This document shows positions 31,553 to 39,886 of a stretch of DNA of 64,000 bases, in pieces. Each line of letters opens with the position of its first letter. Position 1 is the stretch's first letter. The stretch is from Rhodococcus sp. 06-462-5. Its GTDB lineage: Bacteria > Actinomycetota > Actinomycetes > Mycobacteriales > Mycobacteriaceae. Where the stretch lies: assembly GCF_002258315.1 (NCBI RefSeq), contig NZ_NOYD01000012.1:186001-250000 (forward strand), in the 5' to 3' direction. The notes beneath the pieces were generated by a model. That model ran no database searches and was not told the origin of the DNA. It saw only the letters and a program-made list of their open reading frames with translations. Both the position numbers and the translations under genes were made by a program.

Positions 31553-32686
31553 TCATGTTGCTCGCTCCACCAGCATCGCTATTCCTTGCCCGCCGCCGAT
31601 GGCGCAGGCCGCCAGGCCCAATGCCGGGCCTCCGGGTTGCAGCATTCGAGACGCTAACCGTACCAGCAGAATTGCGCCCGATGCTCCCCACGGGTGCCCC
31701 ATGGCGATGGCTCCGCCCTCCGGACAGATGCGGCCTTCGTCGAGACCCAAATCATCCGAGACCGCGAGCACGACCGACGCGAACGCCTCGGTGATTTCGA
31801 CGGTGTCGATGTCGGCGAGGCGCACCCCGGTGCGGGCGAGTAGCTTCTCGATCGCCGGAACCGGCCCGAGCCCGGGAAGAGCCGGGTCGGACCCTGCGAC
31901 CGCACTGCCGAGGATGCGCAACGCGGGCATCCCGGCTGCCCGCTCGGCCGTGGTGACGGCCAGAACTGCTGCGCCGTCGGATATTCCGCACGAATTGCCC
32001 GCGGTCACCGTGCCGTCGGAGGTGAAGGTGGGGCGCAGCCTGCCAAGCCGCTGGGCGGTCATGTTGGGGCGGATGCGCTCATCGGTTGCGACGTCGTTCA
32101 CAGTGACGATCTCGGCCGAGAAGTCGCAGGCCGCCGCGCGCGCGAACGACCGCGCCGCGTAGGCATCTTGCCGTTCGCGCCCGATATCGCGGATTCGCGC
32201 GAGGTCGTCCGCAGCAACACCCATGTCCGGGTCCTCGAAGCCGTTCGGCGCGAACGGGGCTCGGGTGTAGCGGACGGGTTCTTCGCCGTCGACCGGTGGC
32301 CAGAACCGCCACGGGCTGGTGCTGGCAGATTCGACGCCACCGGCCAGAATCAGCGTCTCGTCGCCGCTGCGGATGCGCGACGCGGCCTGCATGACGGCGT
32401 CGAGCCCGGATCCGCACTGCCGGTCGACGGTGACTCCTGGAACGCCGACTCCGAGGCCCGCGAGCAGTGACGAGACACGTGCGACGTCGCCGCCGGGACC
32501 GAGGCAGTTGCCGAGGATCACGTCGTCGATCGGCATGTCGAGTGAGCTGATCTCTGCTGCAACGGCTTTCAGCACGGGAGCAGCCAACTCGGGGGCGGTG
32601 ACATCGGCGAAGCCGTGCCCGGCGATACCGATTGCCGTGCGTTTCGCCGCAACGATGACGGGGATGTTCACAGCAGGGATAGTCAT
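31553..32686 (-). CDS. Thiolase (acetyl-CoA acyltransferase), YhfS-like
   Basis: A 377-residue thiolase with the acyl-accepting Cys in VDRQCGSGLDA (about residue 89), the His in GGAIAMGHPWGASG and the C-terminal Cys in AACAIGGGQG. All catalytic residues are present. In this operon it follows the first ligase, the same order as yhfT-yhfS of B. subtilis. A role in shortening or extending a CoA-bound dicarboxylate or fatty acid toward pimeloyl-CoA is attractive but unproven. The ATG overlaps the ligase stop (ATGA). Confidence 0.87.
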   Translation of the reverse strand: MTIPAVNIPVIVAAKRTAIGIAGHGFADVTAPELAAPVLKAVAAEISSLDMPIDDVILGNCLGPGGDVARVSSLLAGLGVGVPGVTVDRQCGSGLDAVMQAASRIRSGDETLILAGGVESASTSPWRFWPPVDGEEPVRYTRAPFAPNGFEDPDMGVAADDLARIRDIGRERQDAYAARSFARAAACDFSAEIVTVNDVATDERIRPNMTAQRLGRLRPTFTSDGTVTAGNSCGISDGAAVLAVTTAERAAGMPALRILGSAVAGSDPALPGLGPVPAIEKLLARTGVRLADIDTVEITEAFASVVLAVSDDLGLDEGRICPEGGAIAMGHPWGASGAILLVRLASRMLQPGGPALGLAACAIGGGQGIAMLVERAT

Positions 32687-33825
32687 TGCAGGGTCGTTCC
32701 CTGCAATGCCCCTCGCGCGATCTTGCCGCTCGAGGTGCGGGGTAACTGCTGCACCACCGTCCAGCGTCGCGGCAGTGCTTCCTTGGCCATTACTGCGCGA
32801 GCGTCGGCGCGAACGAGGTCGAGGTCGCGGGTTCCGTCGAGTTCGACTACGGCAGTGACTGTTTCGCCGAGAACCGCGTGCGGTGTGCCGATCGCTGCCG
32901 CAGCTCGGACGCCGTCGAGTGCGGTCAGGATGTTCTCCACGTCCTCGGCGATCACGGTGGTTCCGCCCACGTTGATCGCTGCATCCCCGCGGCCGTGGAC
33001 GAGAAGTTCGGAGCCGTTGAGTTCGGCCAGATCACCGACGCCGAACCAACCGCGCGCACCGAGCGCAGCGTACGGCGATCGGACGAACAGGTACCCGTCC
33101 TCGGTGCGTGCTTCGACGTCTCGGAGCAGTCTCAGTGACGTGCGCTCGCCCACGACTCGTGCCGCCACCAGCGACAGCTCCGCCGAGCCGTAGTACTCGA
33201 CCAGCCTGACTTCCTGCGCCGAGATCGTCTGTGCAGCAGCATCGTCGAGGCCGGCCCCGGCAGCGACGGCAACCCGCGCACGAGGCATCTGGCGCAGGAC
33301 GTCACGGAGGACCGCAGGCACCGCATGAACGGCAGTGGCCTGCGCAGGATCGTCGGTGACGCAGGCACCCAGCCACAAAGCGTGCACTGCGGCGAACAGG
33401 TGCATCGTGGCGTGCAGCGGTCCGGTGATCAGAACGGTGTCGGTCGGTCGGATACCGGAGATGTCGGTGAACTCGGGGAAGCTGTCCACCCACGACGCGA
33501 CGGTGCGCGCGAGCGGTTTCGGGCGGCCGGTGGAGCCCGAGGTCGCCACCAGTAGGAACGCGTCGGGACTCGGTTCCTCGGCACGTTCCGGTCTGGTGGC
33601 CGGATCCTCGACTCGCACCGCGCTGCCCTGCCTGGCCGCCGCGAAAACGCAGATCAACGCGTCCGGCAGATCCAATGCTGACGCGTCGTGTGATCGATCC
33701 CCGTGCACCGGGAGGTGAGGCCACTGCTCGACGGCTGCTTCGAGGTCGGCGTAGGTGAGGGTGCGACCCGCCCAGGCGACAGCGGTGCTGTTGTCGCGAC
33801 CTCGACCTCCCAGCGTCAGAGTCAC
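32683..33825 (-). CDS. Small acyl-CoA synthetase (AMP-binding), YhfT-like
   Basis: A 380-residue adenylate-forming enzyme, about 100 residues shorter than the second ligase. The ATP loop is LLVATSGSTGRPKPLART, the aromatic motif VEYYGSAELS, the hinge GRGDAAINVGG and the catalytic Lys lies in RTSSGKIARGAL. The N-terminal domain is reduced but all key motifs are kept, so it should be active. It sits between bioY and the thiolase, as does yhfT in B. subtilis. The ATG overlaps the bioY stop (ATGA). Confidence 0.85.
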   Translation of the reverse strand: MTLTLGGRGRDNSTAVAWAGRTLTYADLEAAVEQWPHLPVHGDRSHDASALDLPDALICVFAAARQGSAVRVEDPATRPERAEEPSPDAFLLVATSGSTGRPKPLARTVASWVDSFPEFTDISGIRPTDTVLITGPLHATMHLFAAVHALWLGACVTDDPAQATAVHAVPAVLRDVLRQMPRARVAVAAGAGLDDAAAQTISAQEVRLVEYYGSAELSLVAARVVGERTSLRLLRDVEARTEDGYLFVRSPYAALGARGWFGVGDLAELNGSELLVHGRGDAAINVGGTTVIAEDVENILTALDGVRAAAAIGTPHAVLGETVTAVVELDGTRDLDLVRADARAVMAKEALPRRWTVVQQLPRTSSGKIARGALQGTTLQ

Positions 33826-34424
33826 GCCTTGATCAGGCCCGGGTACGCGCGGTGGACGCTCTTGGCGACGACGGTGGCGACGACGACCTTGGCAATGTCA
33901 CCGGGCAGGAACGGTCCGTTGGACGTGACGGCGGCCAAGATTCCGACGTCGGTGCGTAGAACGAGTCCGATGATGCCGAATGCGTAGACGACCAGGATTC
34001 CGCCGACCGCATTGATCAGCAGGCCGAGCACGATCGAGTACTTGGGCAGGATGCGCGCAGTGAGCAGGCCGATCAGGAACGCGGCCGGTATCCAGCCGAT
34101 GAGGTACCCGACGGTGGGCCCGGCCATGGCTGCGAGGCCGGTGCGTCCACCGGCCAGCAGCGGCAGACCGATCATCGTCAGGGCCAGGAACACCAGGACT
34201 GCGGCAGTGCCCTTGCGGGGTCCGAGGATGGCACCGGACAGGATGATGCCGAGGGTCTGCAGGGTGATGGGGACGCCCGAGAATCCGACCGTGATCGACC
34301 CCGGCAGGCCGAGAGCAGCGATGAGTGCAGCGAACACCGCAATCTGCGCCATGTCGCGGGCGGAGACGTTCATTCGGCTGACCTTACGGCTCGGCGGGCG
34401 AGTACTGCTGTCGACATCTGACAC
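33822..34424 (-). CDS. bioY: Biotin transporter substrate-binding component
   Basis: A 200-residue membrane protein of the BioY family with six helices. The first helix is followed by the family segment SGVPITLQTLGIILSGAILGPRKG, and later GGRTGLAAMAGPTVGYLIGW. It binds biotin with high affinity and works with BioM and BioN. The GTG at 34424 follows GAGGAG. A BioQ-like dyad lies 43 bp upstream, so transcription should fall when biotin is plentiful. It is the first gene of the six-gene operon. Confidence 0.93.
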   Translation of the reverse strand: MSDVDSSTRPPSRKVSRMNVSARDMAQIAVFAALIAALGLPGSITVGFSGVPITLQTLGIILSGAILGPRKGTAAVLVFLALTMIGLPLLAGGRTGLAAMAGPTVGYLIGWIPAAFLIGLLTARILPKYSIVLGLLINAVGGILVVYAFGIIGLVLRTDVGILAAVTSNGPFLPGDIAKVVVATVVAKSVHRAYPGLIKA

Positions 34425-34466
34425 GGTTGGCTCCTCGAGGAGTGGGGCGGTGACCTGCCCCAGAGA

Positions 34467-34483
34467 CTTGAACGGCGTTCAAG
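34467..34483. promoter_or_regulatory. BioQ-like operator upstream of bioY
   Basis: CTTGAAC-GGC-GTTCAAG is a perfect dyad with 7-bp arms. It contains TGAAC-N3-GTT, the core of the motif described for BioQ, the TetR-type biotin regulator of corynebacteria and mycobacteria. A TGCTACCTT extended -10 overlaps its upstream side on the minus strand, so BioQ would block initiation. The bioQ gene itself is not in the window. Confidence 0.72.
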
Positions 34484-34524
34484 GTAGCAGGCCAGCGGCC
34501 TGTGCCACACCGGCACGGTGTTGT

Positions 34525-36630
34525 TCAGAAGGGTGGAGGGTCGTATCGGGTGCGGTCGAATCGCACGCGCGCATGGACGACACGACAGTGTTCGAGGTAG
34601 GCCCGCCGCTTCTCCGCCAACTTTCTTCGGTCGATATCCGTTGCTGCAGAGCGGAAGTCGTCGAGAGTCGGCGGTGCACACCCGCTGTATTCGAGCTCCC
34701 AGCGGGTGGGTTCGACCGGACTCGCCCCTGGCCGAGCCGAAGCCCTTCGCCGTCGACGGGAGGGCCGGGGAGTTGCGATGCACAACTCGGGCAACGTGAC
34801 TCTGCGCAGACCGAGGGAGTTCGACCACAGAATCGTGCCGCCTGCGAGCATCACCGCAGACCACGCCCCCGAGGTCTTGGCCTGATGATGGAACACGCAC
34901 ACCGGCTGAAGATTGGTCACGATCGTCCAACCGCCGCGCTCGGGATCGTCGTGATCGAACGGAACCAGATGATCGATCTGGCACCGGGCCGACGGCACGT
35001 CGCAGTTCGGGAACGTACACGTGCGATATGCAGCCCGAACGAACGCGGCGACGCGAGCGCCTGGCCGGTACGTCACCGCCGACTTCGACGGAGTGGACTC
35101 GCCGCCATGACCGTCAGGAAAGATGCCGCGAGCACGCTCGGGCTGTTCGACGATCCATGCAAGCCACCGTGCGACGAGCCCATCGCGGACAGACTCCTCC
35201 CCCAGTAGCGGGACTGCAGGTGGGAGGCAGTGGGCAACCACGAGGCGCACGGACGGAAGCTCGGCGGCACCACGCACCCGGCCCATGCCGACGACCCGAC
35301 GCAAAAGCGACGGAGCCGTCGAGAACGCCCCTAACGGACTCGACACCGAACCCGGCACACCGCCACTGCGGACGCCGGCACGGCCAGGGCCGGAGCCGGC
35401 AACACCGTTCGGCTGCCCGGGGCCGGAGTCCGAACCACCATCGGGGCGTTCCGGGGCCGGTCCGTCGGGGCCGCAAGTGCTGCCACCACCGTCGAGAGGG
35501 CCACCACCGTCGGGGCTGCACGTGCTGCCACCACCGTCCGGACCGCCATCATCCGGGCCACCATCGTCCGGACCACCGTCATCGGGGCCATCATCGTCTG
35601 GACCGCCGTCATCGTGGCCACCGCTGTCCCGGCCATCGTCGTTCGATCCGTCGTTGGCCGTGTTTCTCTGTTCGGGCTTCAGCATCTCGACCAGCTCGGT
35701 CAGCAGCGCCTGCCACTTCGCGTCGGTAGCGACGATGCGCGCCACTTCGGGGTCGATGGGCGTGCCGTCGGCGAGGATTGCAGGCTCCGAGGACAGTCCC
35801 AGCAGCGTCTCCACCGCCACCACGATCTGGAGGAGATGGCCGCGCCGAGGAGGAATGTCGTCGGCAGCGCCGGCCACCGGGCAGTCATCGCCGCGATCGC
35901 ATTGGCATGCCAGTGAATGCTCGCCGTGCAGCAACGCCATCAGACCCGCTGCCCGTAGCGTCCCTGTCGATCGTGGGTCGCGCTTACAGACCGTCCCGAT
36001 CATCTCGACGATGAGTGCGTCCGCTTCCGCTGCCTCGAGGTCGGTGATCTTCGCAATGAGCGACGCGATCCCACCCGGACCGGTGCGGTCGATTCGCACA
36101 CCGACTTCCTCGGACTTCGCGGTCTCGCGGGCAGCTGCGGCACCGACCGGATCGGCTTTCATCCACAGCCGCCAGATCCGGTTGCGCAACGCCTGCGGAC
36201 GCATCCGGCCACCCGCCGCACAGACCTCGTGCTCGATCGCTGCAATGGCCTCGTCACCGGCGCGGTGCAGCACCGAGGTGATCGTCACCACCGTCGACCA
36301 GTCGAAGCTGCCGGTCACGAAACGCAAGGCGGTCAACGGCATTCGATGCAGACGCTCCGCGACTTCGTGCACCACGGACGCATCGCGACGCGTTCCGGTC
36401 ATCGTCACGGCCAGATCGCACAGAGCACCGCGGACGGTCTCGCCCGGATCTCCGCCGTCCACTTCGGCTGCTTCGAGGCGCATCTCGAGCACGTCGCAGT
36501 ACGCGAGCACGGTCGCCGCCCGAGCAAGGTTCTCGGTGACACGGTTGAGCGCGATGACGTCGAGGAACCCCGCAATGCAGTCATCGACCGGTGGCGTCTC
36601 CGCCACCCCCCACCCACCGGCATCGAACAT
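34525..36630 (-). CDS. DUF222/HNH (13E12-family) protein, second copy
   Basis: A 701-residue paralogue of the protein at 13906-15807. The DUF222 domain covers about residues 1-330, then an Asp/Gly/Pro-rich linker of about 120 residues, then a second part with the HNH motif: CTFPNCDVPSARCQIDHLVP, and NLQPVCVFHHQAKT. All metal-binding residues are present. The ATG at 36630 lies 7 nt after a TACTAT -10 box, so the message is probably leaderless. The gene divergently faces the GNAT gene. Family function is unknown; recombination between copies is possible. Confidence 0.88.
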   Translation of the reverse strand: MFDAGGWGVAETPPVDDCIAGFLDVIALNRVTENLARAATVLAYCDVLEMRLEAAEVDGGDPGETVRGALCDLAVTMTGTRRDASVVHEVAERLHRMPLTALRFVTGSFDWSTVVTITSVLHRAGDEAIAAIEHEVCAAGGRMRPQALRNRIWRLWMKADPVGAAAARETAKSEEVGVRIDRTGPGGIASLIAKITDLEAAEADALIVEMIGTVCKRDPRSTGTLRAAGLMALLHGEHSLACQCDRGDDCPVAGAADDIPPRRGHLLQIVVAVETLLGLSSEPAILADGTPIDPEVARIVATDAKWQALLTELVEMLKPEQRNTANDGSNDDGRDSGGHDDGGPDDDGPDDGGPDDGGPDDGGPDGGGSTCSPDGGGPLDGGGSTCGPDGPAPERPDGGSDSGPGQPNGVAGSGPGRAGVRSGGVPGSVSSPLGAFSTAPSLLRRVVGMGRVRGAAELPSVRLVVAHCLPPAVPLLGEESVRDGLVARWLAWIVEQPERARGIFPDGHGGESTPSKSAVTYRPGARVAAFVRAAYRTCTFPNCDVPSARCQIDHLVPFDHDDPERGGWTIVTNLQPVCVFHHQAKTSGAWSAVMLAGGTILWSNSLGLRRVTLPELCIATPRPSRRRRRASARPGASPVEPTRWELEYSGCAPPTLDDFRSAATDIDRRKLAEKRRAYLEHCRVVHARVRFDRTRYDPPPF
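35500..35640 (-). repeat. Asp/Gly/Pro-coding tandem repeat in the second DUF222 protein
   Basis: Short units encoding DDGGP and DGGP repeat in tandem in the linker between the DUF222 and HNH domains. The first copy has a Ser/Asp-rich linker instead, so the linkers have diverged far more than the domains. Confidence 0.75.
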
Positions 36631-36637
36631 GATTTCG

Positions 36638-36643
36638 ATAGTA
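36638..36643 (-). promoter_or_regulatory. -10 box TACTAT of the second DUF222 gene
   Basis: On the minus strand TACTAT is followed by 7 nt (CGAAATC) and the ATG at 36630. The stretch CGTACTATCGAA is identical to that in front of the first DUF222 gene. Confidence 0.6.
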
Positions 36644-36705
36644 CGAGAGGGGTCTGACAAAAAACTCGGACGAACAATTCGAGCCGTATCGGTACAACTA
36701 CAACC

Positions 36706-37215
36706 GTGGCCGGCTACACGATTCGCGACATCCGTCCGGGCGACGAAGAGCAGCTCGGCACAGCGCACGTGGCGATCTGGAAGGCGACGTACGCGGGAAT
36801 GATGAACAGCGCCAAGCTCGATGCGATACGCCCTCGCGACCGCATCGGACGATGGGAGCAGATCATCGCCCGCCGCGACGAGCAGTCGAGCCGCGGTGTG
36901 CGGACCCGCTGCGCCGTCGACACCGATAATTCACGCATCGTCGGTTTCGCCACCGGCGGTCCACCACGCGACGACAATCCGCCGGCGTCGACCGAACTGT
37001 GGTCCCTGAACGTCGTGCCCGAGCACCACGGCACCGGAGTCGCAACTGAACTCATGGCCACCGTCATCGACCGGGAGGTATCCGCATACCTGTGGGTGGC
37101 AGCGGCAAACGAGCGTGCTGTGGCGTTCTACCGCAAGCATCGATTCGAGCTGGACGGCACCGAGAAGTTCGACCCGCTCTGGGAGTGCCTCGAAGCCCGC
37201 ATGGTCAGGGCTTGA
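36706..37215 (+). CDS. GNAT-family N-acetyltransferase
   Basis: A 169-residue acetyltransferase. The acetyl-CoA binding motif A is LNVVPEHHGTGVATELMATV (about residues 103-122), and the C-terminal NERAVAFYRKHRFELDG is typical of motif B. The N-terminal strand IRDIRPGDEEQ starts the fold. The acceptor is unknown. The GTG at 36706 lies 7 nt after TACAAC, a weak -10 box, so it may be leaderless like its divergent neighbour. It overlaps the convergent CPBP gene by 11 bp. Confidence 0.87.
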   Translation: MAGYTIRDIRPGDEEQLGTAHVAIWKATYAGMMNSAKLDAIRPRDRIGRWEQIIARRDEQSSRGVRTRCAVDTDNSRIVGFATGGPPRDDNPPASTELWSLNVVPEHHGTGVATELMATVIDREVSAYLWVAAANERAVAFYRKHRFELDGTEKFDPLWECLEARMVRA

Positions 37216-38152
37216 CCGGCGGTTCTCGTCTGGACTCGTCGGGATCGAGTTTCTCGGGGTTCAGGACCACCTCGGCCACCATCGGAGTCGTCTCGACGGT
37301 CGTATCGCCGTACCGAACGGCCACAGTGTTCGGCAGGAACGCCTCCAGCGCACGCGGGGTGAGCCACCACAGCAGCGCCGTGAACAGAATCAGAATGTTG
37401 ATCCACTGCAGAACGGTCGCCGCATTCTCGGATGGAATCACTCGATCGAACACCTGGATGTTCATCACCAGTCCGTGGACTGCGATCAACACCCACAGCC
37501 GCCGGTAGCGATAGAACACCCAGACTGCCGCGGCACCCCAGCACAGTGCCCACAGAAATCCGCCGCCACCGAAGTACATGTAGAGAAGGCCTCGCATCGT
37601 GGCCGACAACGCCATGATCGCCCAGATCGGGAGCCGGCCCACGAGCAGCAACACCGGTAGCGCCACCAGAATCGGCTCCTCGCGTAGACCCACCGCGAGC
37701 GCGGAAACCACAGCGAGCCAATCGGATTCGACCGAGGCCGGAACCGAGAAGCTGAATCGGACGATGTCCATGCGAGACAACACGAGCAGCGAAGCAGACG
37801 CGGCACCGATCGCGGCACACCAGGTGAGCGCGGCCTTGAACGCGGTGCCCCTGCGGGCCGGCCACACCGCAGGCAGCTTCCGACGCCGAACGAAACAGAC
37901 AACGGCGATCGCCACAGCACCCACCGTCACCTGCGCCGCGCCAACCGCGAGATCGGCCCACTGGTCACCCATCGAGAGCGTCGGTGCCGGCGCGTCGGGT
38001 TCACGGAAGCGCCACAGCGCGCCCATCAGGCTCACCGAGTAGACGACAACCCAACCGGCCACCAGACCCAGAACCATCACCGTGGTGCCGGCAGCAGTCA
38101 GAGCACGCCGAGGCGAGCCAGTAGCGAGCCCCGCGTCGACACCGGTCGTCAC
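37205..38152 (-). CDS. CPBP-like membrane protease family protein
   Basis: A 315-residue membrane protein with about eight helices. GLREEPILVALPVLL carries the EE pair, SATMRGLLYMYFG the Arg/aromatic region, and LIAVHGLVMN the His, the order found in CAAX-type (CPBP/Abi) intramembrane proteases. The canonical EExxxR is not seen in exact form, so activity is uncertain. The charged C-terminal tail of about 50 residues is cytoplasmic. It overlaps the convergent GNAT gene at the 3' end. Confidence 0.68.
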   Translation of the reverse strand: MTTGVDAGLATGSPRRALTAAGTTVMVLGLVAGWVVVYSVSLMGALWRFREPDAPAPTLSMGDQWADLAVGAAQVTVGAVAIAVVCFVRRRKLPAVWPARRGTAFKAALTWCAAIGAASASLLVLSRMDIVRFSFSVPASVESDWLAVVSALAVGLREEPILVALPVLLLVGRLPIWAIMALSATMRGLLYMYFGGGGFLWALCWGAAAVWVFYRYRRLWVLIAVHGLVMNIQVFDRVIPSENAATVLQWINILILFTALLWWLTPRALEAFLPNTVAVRYGDTTVETTPMVAEVVLNPEKLDPDESRREPPVKP

Positions 38153-38242
38153 AGGTCACCACCATTCCGCTCGATACAGATCGCCGAACAGCTTGTTTAT
38201 CACGCCTGAGCCGAGAATTCAGTACCGTCCCGGCGATGCCAC

Positions 38243-38494
38243 TCACGGCCGAGAGTCACGCTCGGATTCATCGCTCGAATCCTTACGGCCGACGATGTCG
38301 TCTCGCAGCTCCGCGAGCAGCCCCTTCTTCGGGGTGCCGCGACGCGATTCCCATACGTCCACCATCGCGAGCACCACCAGAACACAGCCGATCGGACCGC
38401 CCTGGAACCAGAACACCTGCAGGTCCCAGAAGAACAGCGCCAGCACAGCGCCGGCGACAATCATGACGATGCTGCGCGTATCTCTTGCGTTCAT
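38243..38494 (-). CDS. Small membrane protein
   Basis: An 83-residue protein with two short hydrophobic stretches (IVMIVAGAVLALFFWDL and GGPIGCVLVVLAMVDVW) followed by a charged, Ser/Asp-rich cytoplasmic tail. No known family is recognised. GGAGG lies 7 nt upstream of the ATG at 38494, which is strong start evidence. It lies 19 bp after the GAP-family gene on the same strand and is probably co-transcribed with it. Confidence 0.72.
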   Translation of the reverse strand: MNARDTRSIVMIVAGAVLALFFWDLQVFWFQGGPIGCVLVVLAMVDVWESRRGTPKKGLLAELRDDIVGRKDSSDESERDSRP

Positions 38495-38513
38495 CGTGTT
38501 TCCTCCCATCGAT

Positions 38514-39155
38514 TCAGACCAGCTTCAATTCGATCGCCGCATTCGCGGCCAGTAGTGCGCCCACCACGAGCAACGCCGTCGCCGACACGTCCCCACTCCA
38601 GCGATCCACGCGCCGGAGCAGAGTTGGTGCGATCGACGAAACACGCTCCTGCACAAGCACTCTGGCGGCAAGTAGGACAAGTGCAGGTGAGAGTGTCACG
38701 AGCACGTACGCCGCGAGCAGCAGCGACGAGAACCCCCACCCCAGTCCGGCATCACGTACCGCGTCGATCGCTGCGAAGTAGGGAAGCATCGTCGCCACCT
38801 CCATCGCGCCCAAAACGACCGCGAGCAGAACAACCCCGCGAACACTTCCCGGAGGCCGCGTCCACCACGCACTGCTGGGGACTCGGCGCCGACGGTCGCA
38901 GACCACCCCCACGAGCAGGATGACAACACCCACCGCCAACCGAATCCACGCGTCGCCAGGAATCACCACACTCAGGCCGTCGATGGCCGCCCAGACGGCG
39001 ATGCCGACCCCGAGGTAGAGCAGTCCCACCACACCCAGATGCAGCAGAACGACACGCGCCCGGAACGACGGCCGCAGCATCATCCACAGCGGAACCGCAA
39101 GAGTTCCGACGCCGATGCTGTCGACCAGCGCCAGTCCGGCCAGCTGAATTAACAC
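38514..39155 (-). CDS. GAP-family (Sap-like) membrane exporter
   Basis: A 213-residue membrane protein with six predicted helices and an N-terminal LVDSIGVGTLAVPLWMML segment. The layout matches the GAP/Sap family of mycobacteria, which is needed for transport of glycopeptidolipids or sulfolipids to the cell surface and is related to LysE-type exporters. The lipid moved here is not known. The GTG at 39155 follows TACGGT by 6 nt, a leaderless pattern. It is divergent from a TetR gene, which likely controls it. Confidence 0.77.
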   Translation of the reverse strand: MLIQLAGLALVDSIGVGTLAVPLWMMLRPSFRARVVLLHLGVVGLLYLGVGIAVWAAIDGLSVVIPGDAWIRLAVGVVILLVGVVCDRRRRVPSSAWWTRPPGSVRGVVLLAVVLGAMEVATMLPYFAAIDAVRDAGLGWGFSSLLLAAYVLVTLSPALVLLAARVLVQERVSSIAPTLLRRVDRWSGDVSATALLVVGALLAANAAIELKLV

Positions 39156-39193
39156 AGCTGTACCGTAACAGGATTTCGATACAAGCGTGTTAA
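39149..39193. promoter_or_regulatory. Divergent GAP/TetR promoter with inverted repeat
   Basis: TTAACAC (39149-39155) and GTGTTAA (39187-39193) form an inverted repeat with a 31-bp spacer; the first arm includes the GAP-gene start codon. The GAP-gene -10 box TACGGT lies at 39162-39167 on the minus strand. This spacing would let a TetR dimer pair act on both genes. Confidence 0.42.
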
Positions 39194-39220
39194 AACAATT
39201 CCCCGTGCTAGAACAGACCG

Positions 39221-39826
39221 ATGCCGAAGATCGTCGACCACGACGTACGCCGGGCGGAGATCGTCGCCGCCGTGTGGCGCGTCATCGAACGAGCAGGGAT
39301 GAACGGGGCGACGGTACGCAGCGTCGCCGCCGAAGCCGGCGTCTCCCCCGGATCACTGCGGTATTACTTCTCCGACCAAGGAGAACTCGTCCTCTTCGCG
39401 GCCGAGGCCATGACGCAACGCGTCGTAGCGCGGTTGGAGGCGCATCCGACCGACGGCGACGGCCTCCTTCGCGCGATCCGCGTCCTCGAGGAGCTGCTGC
39501 CCCTCGACGAGGACCGCAGCGTGGAGGCGTCGGTGTGGCTGGAAGCGATCGTGCGAGCCAGATTCGACGAGCGACTCGCCGCGCTCAAGACGGCCGGGTG
39601 GTTCGGCAGCCGGTACCTGTGCCGGCTCGCGTGGGCGCACCTGCACGATCTCGATCGACCGAATTCCCCCGCCTTCACCTTCGACAGCGCGGCGGACGAA
39701 CGTGCAGCGGCCGAACTGCATACTTTCGTCGACGGGCTGACCCTGCAGGCGGTGACTTATCCCGAGCAACTCGCGGCCGACGAGGTGCGCCGGTTGTTGC
39801 GAGACCACCTGCAGACGCGGCTCTAG
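39221..39826 (+). CDS. TetR-family regulator
   Basis: A 201-residue regulator with an N-terminal helix-turn-helix (RAEIVAAVWRVIERAGMNGA, then SVAAEAGVSPGSLRYYFSD at about residues 34-52). The SPGSLRYYF recognition helix is close to that of BetI/PfmR-like repressors. It is divergent from the GAP-family exporter and most likely represses it. The ligand is unknown. Confidence 0.87.
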   Translation: MPKIVDHDVRRAEIVAAVWRVIERAGMNGATVRSVAAEAGVSPGSLRYYFSDQGELVLFAAEAMTQRVVARLEAHPTDGDGLLRAIRVLEELLPLDEDRSVEASVWLEAIVRARFDERLAALKTAGWFGSRYLCRLAWAHLHDLDRPNSPAFTFDSAADERAAAELHTFVDGLTLQAVTYPEQLAADEVRRLLRDHLQTRL

Positions 39827-39886
39827 GCCGTCTTCGCAGCCGCGACGAATCCGGCCTGATCCGTTACTCGAGGTAACGTCGATGGG

